64,000 bases of DNA, from assembly GCF_026745355.1 (NCBI RefSeq), contig NC_079202.1, forward strand, positions 52,106,209 to 52,170,208. The letters are read 5' to 3'. Position 1 is the stretch's first letter; the number at the start of each line of letters is the position of its first letter. A program made the translations under genes and the position numbers. Source of the stretch: Beta vulgaris subsp. vulgaris (Eukaryota > Streptophyta > Magnoliopsida > Caryophyllales > Amaranthaceae). Under the pieces are notes generated by a model. The model saw nothing but the letters and a program-made list of their open reading frames with translations. It made no database searches and was not told where the DNA came from. This document shows positions 57,365 through 64,000 of this stretch, one piece after another.

Positions 57365-57837
57365 TTACTGCTGGAAAGCTTAGTACCTGAAATAAGTCTC
57401 CAAGGTTAACAACAAGAGCACCACAAACTGGTTTCAGATCAATCCACTTGCCATCATACTTAACTTGCAGGCCACCCACTTTATCCTGCAACAACAAGGT
57501 TAAAATCCCAGGATCTGTATGTGTAGCAATCCCAATTGTCTTGTTAGACTCAGGACAATATGGATAATAGTTGCCGACCATGGCTCTCCGTCCTAAATAA
57601 GAAATTCCTGATATTCTATCAGAACTTAGTCCCAACCCTTCAGACAACAAGCTCATTAGTTGTTCTCCGAGCTGCTTCGCTTCCTTATCCCACTCTGTTA
57701 CCTCAATTCTGAAAAAATCGTGCATCATCATTGCTTCAACTTTTCCTTCCGCAATATCACATAAAAATATAACAAAAATGATGAAATGATAATATTGATG
57801 TTTAGTCCAATTTCACATAGCTTTATGCTATGAAGTA

Positions 57838-58082
57838 CTCCCTCAGTCCCAAATTAATTGCTACATTTGCTTTTTCACGATTTACGAGATGCAACTTTAA
57901 ATACCAATATCTTGAGTTACATATATGAAAAAATTATATATTTGAAAAATACAAATTGGGACGAATCTCAACAAGATCTAACATGACTATGTTTTTTCTT
58001 ATGTATATGGAGTAATAGTCAAAGTTATGACGTAAATAATGCTTACGGTCAACATGTATCAACTAATTTAGGACGGAGGGAG
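57838..58082. mobile_element. Stowaway-like MITE
   Basis: The ends CTCCCTCAGTCCCAAATTAA and CTAATTTAGGACGGAGGGAG are inverted repeats with TA at 57836-57837 and 58083-58084. It lies upstream of the dioxygenase exon, where the first intron would be. Confidence 0.87.
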
Positions 58083-58084
58083 TA

Positions 58085-58738
58085 GCTTGTAGTTTATACA
58101 GTAGCCATCATGTACATGTTCTTTCTAAGACATAAATTTCTTGTTATGTCAGTACATATATATACAAGGGGCACAGTGGTTTAGATCATAAATGAGTATA
58201 ATTTTGTTGAGGATACTAATAAGAAGTTTGTGGAATATTGTTTTGATGATCATATTTTCATTTACACCTTTACTTTAATAAGAGTAGCATTGTCGAATGA
58301 TCGAATCCAATATCAAATACTTCGTTTTTTTTTTTTATTTATCGATGTGCTTTGCAACAACTCTCTTTGGCCTGAGCGATGTTAGTTTTAAGATCGAGCA
58401 AACTAAGCATAAGCAAGGCCGTTAAAATCTGGTCGAAGGGGCCCAATGGACCAATTGAACATATGTAGTTATAGCTCATTCAGAAAATGCGACACAATGA
58501 GAAACTTAATGTAATCTGTGTTTATTAATATATGGGAGTACCAGGCCCATTTCGGAGTTATCAGTGGCTCATGAGCGAATCATAAAATGGAGCTCTATTT
58601 AATAACCGATAAAAAAATTCAATTTCTGGAGTATGTAATGAGTAAAAATAATTGTTGAAAATGACACTTTTTATTACTTTAAAAAACAATGTAATACCAA
58701 AAAACATCAAATCTCATACGAAATTTAGTAAAATTACC
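58085..58738. other. stretch between the MITE and the copia fragment
   Basis: No gene was recognised on either strand. I searched it for the missing dioxygenase first exon and saw none. Confidence 0.45.
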
Positions 58739-60163
58739 CTAACGTTCTTGTGTGATTGGTAGAATCTTCTTGAACAATTGAGTTCTTGGAGTATCAAACC
58801 AGTGAAAAAATAACTCTGGAACTAAATTTCCAAAATAAAGGATGAGAAAAATAACATAAGAAAGAGGGAAAATTAATGAGTAATTGAGATGTGAAGAATA
58901 ATGGAAGGAGGAGTTATAGATAAATTTGAAGCTTTTAATCCCGTTAGAAATTGAACATTTGAGAAGATCGTTTATAAGACAAATCATCGTCAAGTTGTTC
59001 GTAGGTTTTCGCCAAGATTTTTGTGAGTGGATTATAACTGGAGACAAATCATCGTCAAAAGTTATTGGGAAAGGATAATGCAGGAGGGTAGTAACTATAT
59101 GATCGTACGTAGGATCACGATCTAAACCAAAAAGGGTATACTGCACTAAATCCTGGTTCGACAGAGGATATTGAATAGCAGCTAAGGAATCAGCAATCAC
59201 CTTAATTTCTCGTAAATAGCCATCCATGGTCTGGGAATCAGTCTTTTTAATACGAGTTAACCTACCCTTTAATTCCATTGATCGGGCCATACTAGCATGC
59301 ATAAATCTAGATTGTAGTCTAGTCCAAATATCCACATAAGTATGCAAATCATGAACATCCACAAATACATCACGTGACAAGGTGACAAAAATCCATGATT
59401 TAACTAGTTGATCAATACGCAAATACTCATAGAAGTGAACATTAGGAACCGTATTACCAGAGGCATCAATAACATTAGCAGGAGGAATAACAGCAGTACC
59501 ATCAACAATGCCCAATAATTGATGTGAAAGTAACAGACAAGTTATTTGCGTTTTCCATAATAAATAATCTTCTGGAGAAGATAAAGTAATGGTTACCAGA
59601 TTCGTCAAATTAGGGGCAGAGATTGTCGGAAGACTGAAAACAGAGGTTGAATTGGTCAACCCAACAAGAGGCGTTGACTGCGGTGACTGAAGAGGATTCG
59701 GCCAAGCATGGATCGACGACGGCATGACGGAGGATGGAGTCGGAATAGCGACGGCGGTCTGGGCTGAGGCCGGAAAACCGGGTGGAAACCGGGGAGTCAG
59801 GCGCGAGGCGGAGGCTGGAGAAGAAACTCCGGCAGACCACGGCTGGGAGTATAGCGAAGGGATCGGTGGGCAGGGCAGCAGCAGCAGAGGATAAAGAAAC
59901 ACGCTGCAAACTGGGCTGCGAGAAGGTCGAACTGGACGGAGGAGGAACGACGGGACTGTGCGCCGATTACGGTAGGGACACGCCGGAGGTCGGCGGTGGC
60001 GTGAACAGCGTAGCAGTGGAGGGCGCAGAGGAAGAAGACGCAAGATCCATAAGAGGAGAAGAAAGAGGAAAAAAAAAAACGTGAGGAAAAAAAAATAATT
60101 TTGGGGTTTTTTTTTTTTTTTTTTTTCTTCTTTCCTTTAGAAAAACCAAAGCTGTGATACCAT
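58739..60163 (-). mobile_element. copia-type retrotransposon fragment: primer-binding site and gag
   Basis: On the - strand a primer-binding site TGGTATCACAGC (60162-60151; complementary to initiator tRNA-Met) follows an LTR end ...CACTTGTACA. A leader and an A-rich/T-rich run (about 60067-60126) come next, then a gag start MDLASSSSAPSTATLF broken by a stop near 59967. The long frame 60043-58739 contains the copia gag (UBN2-like) core: VTITLSSPEDYLLWKTQI, LLSHQLLGIVDG, DIWTRLQSRFMHASMARSME, LREIKVIADSLAAIQYPLS and YTLFGLDRDPTYDHIVTTLL. After about 59035 the frame leaves the gag family, and no protease, integrase or reverse transcriptase occurs. It is a 5' LTR-gag relic. Confidence 0.75.
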
Positions 60164-60605
60164 GTACAAGTGTGAGAAATAATTGTGTTAACCTGTTGTA
60201 GGTTAACCTGGCATTCAATATATATAGCGTTTACAACAGACCTATAACTATGAAAGTACCATTCTACCCTTTACAAGATAATATTATCCCTTTACATATA
60301 ATATTATCCAATAAATAAAATGAGAAATAAGTTTTAGAATTGAAATCGAAAAGAAGTGGGAGAATTGAATAAGTATGGAAACTTCCAAAAATCGAAAAAG
60401 AGGTAGATTGAAGAAGGTTGTAGATTTAACACTATTCTCTGTAGTCTGAAATGTGGTGGTTTTTTTTTCCTTTTTTTTTTCACTTTTCCTTCTCTCTTTA
60501 GCCTTTATTAACTTGGGCTTTGTATTTTGGGACCGTGGGCACATGTCCTTCTCGCCCGTACCCAAATACGACCCCGAGGAGTACAATGTAACATCTTTAC
60601 TAATC
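60164..60605 (-). mobile_element. probable LTR and flank of the copia fragment
   Basis: The segment just outside the primer-binding site contains a CTATATATATTGAATGCC promoter-like stretch (about 60212-60229) and an inverted AGGTTAACCT pair. The outer LTR boundary could not be fixed, and no matching 3' LTR lies in the window. Confidence 0.45.
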
Positions 60606-60830
60606 ATTTGGTAAAAGGGGTTTTGGCATAAATCAGAAATTTTAACCTATGTTATAGGATTAACCAGTTAAATTCTCTAATGTAAGTATCTGACAAGAAA
60701 AGAAGTACATGAGCTATTTGGTAAAGAGGTTTTGGCATAAATCAGAAGTTTTAACCTATGTTAGAGGATTAACTAGTTAAATTCTCTAATGTAAGTATCT
60801 GACAAGAAAAGAAGTACATGAGCTATTAGG
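60606..60830. repeat. tandem duplication, two copies of 110 bp
   Basis: ATTTGGTAAAAGGGGTTTTG... (60606) recurs as ATTTGGTAAAGAGGTTTTGG... (60716), both running to GAAGTACATGAGCTATT. The copies differ at only a few bases. Confidence 0.88.
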
Positions 60831-60978
60831 ATCTAGACTTCTTATTTTGAAAAAGTTGGTGAGAGGAGTTTTTTTGAGCACATATATATTAGCTATTAAC
60901 CAAACACTCACACAAACAACCAATATAATCAGTTAGTCAAACCAATTAATTCAATCAGCTATCCGCTAATACAATTAA

Positions 60979-61285
60979 GGGAGCGTCTGGTTCACATAGT
61001 GATACGGTTTAGAATCATAAAAGAAATCAATGTGGTATAGGTTTGGAATTTGATACCTAATACCATATATTTGTTTATATTTGGAAATGAAATATTTTTA
61101 TTTATTTGATAAATAGAGGTATTGGTATGAGCAATACCCACCTTATTCTTATGTTTCTAAACCCCATATACTTTATAGGTTTGAGGTACTGATTTTAAAT
61201 TTATATATTCACTAAACAAACACTAAATATGAGTTTTGTGTCTCTAAATTCATATTTCATATCAAAATCATATAAACCAAATTCC
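60979..61285. mobile_element. Harbinger-like MITE, family B copy 2
   Basis: It begins GGAGCGTCTGGTTCACATAG and ends ATAAACCAAATTCC, with TAA at 60976-60978 and 61286-61288. It aligns end to end with 52607-52915, but the right inverted repeat is more decayed. Confidence 0.75.
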
Positions 61286-61288
61286 TAA

Positions 61289-62490
61289 TTAAGATCTATC
61301 CACAAGACCACAAATTATCAAGATCATTATCTAGACGAGAGAAAGCGGTAAATTGGGTAGTAAACTGGCTTAAGAAACCACATCTCTTAAAGATGTTCAT
61401 TTTTGTAGCTCTGGCCTCTGTGGGTGGTTCAGTTTTCTTTTGTCCTATAATAGGAAAAAGATGTTCATTTTTGAAGCATGGAATAAAGAGTTGTCGGTTA
61501 GAGCATTAACCAAACGGATCAAATCTAAGATAAGAAAGACCCACTTATAGAAAATCAAGAGGAACACGATTCTCTCAAGTTATTTGCCGACCTAGTCGCC
61601 TTTATCTCTTTTTTCTCACTCAAATCCTAATTTCCCTACCTTTTCATCAGTTAAGAACTGTTATAAATGATTTTATTTATAATAAACCTCTTTTCCCTTT
61701 TTATTTTCAAATTTTAGGTTATCTTTTGGTTTTGTTGAATAAATCAATCTCTTTATGAGATTTTTCAAACGATGTTAGAGGAATTTTAGTCTTTTTTGTG
61801 AAGATCTCCTTTTTCTCTATGGGAGTTGTGAGTATGGTGTTTTTGTCTTTAGGGATGAGAAACTGTTCTCATTGATTGAAGTTCGAGACTTAACATGAAT
61901 GTACTGAAATCTCGAATGCGGTCAACGTAGCTCGAAAAAGATACAATGATTTTAATTCCAGAATGATAAACTTACTCATCCGTAGCTGCTTGATTCCACA
62001 TATATAAGGGTGATTTCGCAAATACAAGGGGACTGCGCTGTATTGCTTGATCTTTTTGTTAAGTAGAGATATATTGAACACACAAAAACAATACAACCTA
62101 AACCACTTCCAAGAGAAAGGCGAACCAATAAAGGGACTGCGCTGTATTGCTTGATCTGGTTCATTGTAGTTTTTTCGAAGACAAATTTGATTAAACCTTT
62201 GTTTCATTATATCTTGTTTTTCTTTAATATCTATAATAGATGCCGTTTAGGTTTCTAGTTCCTACTAATGAAATTTCTCTTTAAAAAAAATTCTCTCTAA
62301 TTATTAGATAATCTACTAAGTTTTGTCTTTTATATGTGCTAAAAATAATACATGTGCCATGGCTTCTAATAAACAAATTTTGATCATTAATGTTGTTAGT
62401 ACTGTTTTAGTAATAACCTATTGAAATTATACTGAGTGATGTAGTCATGAAGATATATTGTGGTTAACCAATTCACCCTGACACTAATTA
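61289..62490. other. intergenic region with a short direct duplication
   Basis: GGGACTGCGCTGTATTGCTTGATCT occurs at about 62031 and 62133. The - strand frame 62207-61890 spans both and has no recognisable domain. No gene is supported. Confidence 0.45.
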
Positions 62491-62690
62491 AGGATTTATG
62501 GGTTCAATGATATGACTCCCTATTTTCCACATGGGAGATCAATGTTGAAATCTTGATGGAAGTAAAAATTTCCATAATATTGGCGGAGGGGGACTTGTTG
62601 GACCTATGGATGAGTGGTCCTGACGAAGACAGTTTAGAGAAAATTCATCTTATCATAACTTTTTGAAAGAGGACCCAAAAAAGAAAATCA
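62490..62690 (+). repeat. SINE-like dispersed repeat, copy 2
   Basis: Homologous by eye to 1055-1255 (shared CCACATGGGAGA, GTTGAAATC, GGCGGAGGGGGA and GGACCCAAAA blocks). Both copies are in the same orientation, near the two ends of the window. Confidence 0.45.
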
Positions 62691-63011
62691 CCCGACAATA
62701 TATATACACTGATGGCAACGAGAAACCAGTGAAGAGTTGCGATAAACCGATAACAGCAACAAAGCCCACACACCAGAGGAGGACATGAGAACAGGAGGAC
62801 CACAACCAAACTGCGGCATGGAGGCTGCAAGGGGAGCGGAAGAGAAAGTGGTGGTGGTCATGCTCAAGGACGACGAGGATGAGATGTCATCCATATGTGG
62901 GAGAGGCCGAAAGATGCAGGACTAGTAATCATGGGGAAAAATAAATTTATAAAGCTAAATTAAACCTAGGACTATCATACTATGTAGGCATGTACGAGTT
63001 ATGAAGATGAA
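62691..63011. other. short stretch with no supported gene
   Basis: Two small - strand frames (62645-62894) are Ser/Thr-rich with no domain. Nothing else was seen. Confidence 0.35.
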
Positions 63012-63278
63012 CTAGTTATTAGGTCCGGGTTATGCCCCAGATAAGAAAAAATTTCATTTATTAATAGAATATTCTATGATAATAGCACTAAATACAATTT
63101 AGTCTAGGGGTTAAGACTTTAGTATATATATACTAGAGGTCTCGGGATCAAACTCTTATACTATGCAGTTTCTAATTTTTTTTATTGTATATGGATTACA
63201 TGAAATGAAACTCCATAAGCAGAGTGCCATATGGCACAGTTTCTTGTTTATGCACGCTTTTTAATATATTTGTATTGA
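63012..63278 (-). mobile_element. 267-bp mini-Helitron, second copy
   Basis: Same family as 24278-24541. On the - strand it starts TCAATACAAATATATTAAAA and ends with a decayed hairpin (CTGGGGCATAACCCGG) and CTAATAACTAG, between A and T. It retains the A-box/B-box-like pair TAGTCTAGGGGTTAAGAC and GGGATCAAACTC on the + strand. Confidence 0.72.
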
Positions 63279-63419
63279 TTATGGTTAACCTGAATTGATT
63301 AACCTTAATACTGTTCAAATTTTTTCTATTCTTTTAGTGTTTTACATACAGTATTACACTAATAAAAACGAAATGCTAAAAAAAGAACTTTGAGATAAGT
63401 TAAACAATATTCTATTTTT

Positions 63420-63630
63420 TATGGGAACCCCTTGGTAAGAAGAAAGACCTTATTGGGCCAACACCTTGCTCAAGTCAGCCAGCCCAGCTACACAGATCAA
63501 TGCCTGAAAATAGGGGAATATAAGGAAATTCCTACTTCTAAACACAAGTAGATAACGGAGTTCGAACTTGTGACCTTCAAGTCACAAGGTGAGTTTTCCA
63601 CCACCTCCACCAAGCAGGCTTGGATATCAA
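63420..63630 (-). repeat. SINE, relative of 28336-28544
   Basis: Read on the - strand, GACTTGAAGGTCACAAGTTC then GAACTCCGTTATCTACTTGTG aligns with ACCTTGAGGTTACAAGTTCG then AACCCAACTACCTACTTGTG of the other copy. It has no clear TSD and is more diverged. Confidence 0.6.
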
Positions 63631-63704
63631 GATTAAGGCAGGACATGTAAATATTGTAAAAATACTTATTTTAAGTAGGAGGAAATATTTTTTTATTTTA
63701 AAAA

Positions 63705-63915
63705 GTTGGTAAGATGAAGGACACTACTAAACTGACACTTCGCACGTATAACCAGTTAGGTTGGTTTGCAGGTCAGAGTCAGGGTTTAGACTCCTTACAT
63801 GGAGGAGATAAGATGGTAATGAAAATCTCACCCCAAAAATCTCATAGTGGGATGTGATCACATGACCTTTGAAATTATGAAGCATAACCTTTATCACTAG
63901 ATCAAGTCTTACTTG
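63705..63915 (-). repeat. SINE-like tRNA-derived repeat
   Basis: On the - strand, ACTTGATCTAGTGATAAAGG (A-box-like) is followed 40 nt later by AGGTCATGTGATCACATCCC (B-box-like). The element is decayed and no TSD was found. Confidence 0.45.
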
Positions 63916-64000
63916 GTAAATAGGAGAAAATATGGACTACAATAATTGATGAAAGTAAAGAAAATCACAAAAGTTTGTGCTAAGAATATATTATTCCACT

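Larger units (their letters stand above)
55913..57708 (-). pseudogene. 2-oxoglutarate/Fe(II) dioxygenase, ACC-oxidase-homologue type, first exon missing
   Basis: On the - strand, exon 57708-57387 and final exon 56161-55913 join in phase at ...VVNLGDLFQ | VISNDTYKSGEHRV. Visible: the substrate-fold block YYPYCPESNKTIG, the iron ligands H and D in THTDPGILTLLLQD, third ligand H in GEHRV, and the 2-oxoglutarate Arg in RVSIAVFFSPG. It ends MTSYFRL. The 57708 exon starts after a good acceptor (TTTTTTCAG), so it is the second exon of a three-exon gene. No DIOX_N first exon was found between 57709 and 64000. A copia fragment begins about 1 kb upstream and may have separated or replaced it. The intron (56162-57386) holds two MITEs. 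Either a truncated pseudogene or a gene with its first exon beyond the window. Confidence 0.8.

Noticed and set aside
57063..57386. Extension of the dioxygenase frame past 57387
   Set aside because: The continuation lies in the intron and a MITE; a GT donor and a family-matching exon at 56161 show where splicing goes.
59782..60084. + strand Gly/Glu/Arg-rich frame opposite the copia gag
   Set aside because: Antisense to the GC-rich gag leader, no domain.

Overview
The window is plant nuclear DNA, from an AT-rich, repeat-dense eudicot genome. Evidence: GT-AG introns, plant-only gene families, and a mix of LINE, SINE, copia, gypsy, CACTA, PIF/Harbinger, hAT, Stowaway and Helitron remains. I cannot name the species. 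Some retroelement relics look like those of Caryophyllales such as the spinach, beet and quinoa group, but that is only an impression.

Gene block, about 2-28 kb, all on the + strand: a single-exon receptor-like kinase (1951-4071), a two-exon carboxylesterase with an intact catalytic triad (9129-10887), an intronless carboxylesterase paralogue that has lost its nucleophile serine (13124-14077), and a six-exon terminal uridylyltransferase of the URT1 type (19984-27962). From memory, this order matches the Arabidopsis neighbours At2g45590 (kinase), At2g45600 (CXE8), At2g45610 (CXE9) and At2g45620 (URT1), so the block looks like conserved microsynteny enlarged by transposons.

Second part, 28-64 kb: sparse genes in transposon-rich DNA. 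Two intronless SUMO-like genes (37859-38206 and 46281-46628) flank a nested stack of PIF/Harbinger elements. The main element (39122-45663) carries a spliced transposase with an intact DDE triad and a frameshifted Myb/SANT-like partner gene. It sits in the right terminal repeat of a small relative, and an internally deleted relative sits inside it. Further right are a single-exon P-loop kinase-like gene with a Thr/Ala tract (51754-52434, - strand), two exons of a 2-oxoglutarate dioxygenase without its first exon (55913-57708, - strand), and a 5' LTR plus gag fragment of a copia element (about 58739-60163, - strand).

Many small elements can be delimited by target-site duplications: two SINEs (28336-28544, 53136-53345), a LINE-type insertion (about 32782-34499), Harbinger-like MITEs with TAA/TTA sites, Stowaway MITEs with TA sites, a hAT-like MITE with an 8-bp site, and Helitrons with TC...CTAG ends between A and T. 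No CRISPR array, rRNA operon or functional tRNA gene was seen. The most interesting biology is the probable pseudo-carboxylesterase beside its active sister, the SUMO-like pair of which one lacks the C-terminal diglycine, and the self-nested Harbinger family.
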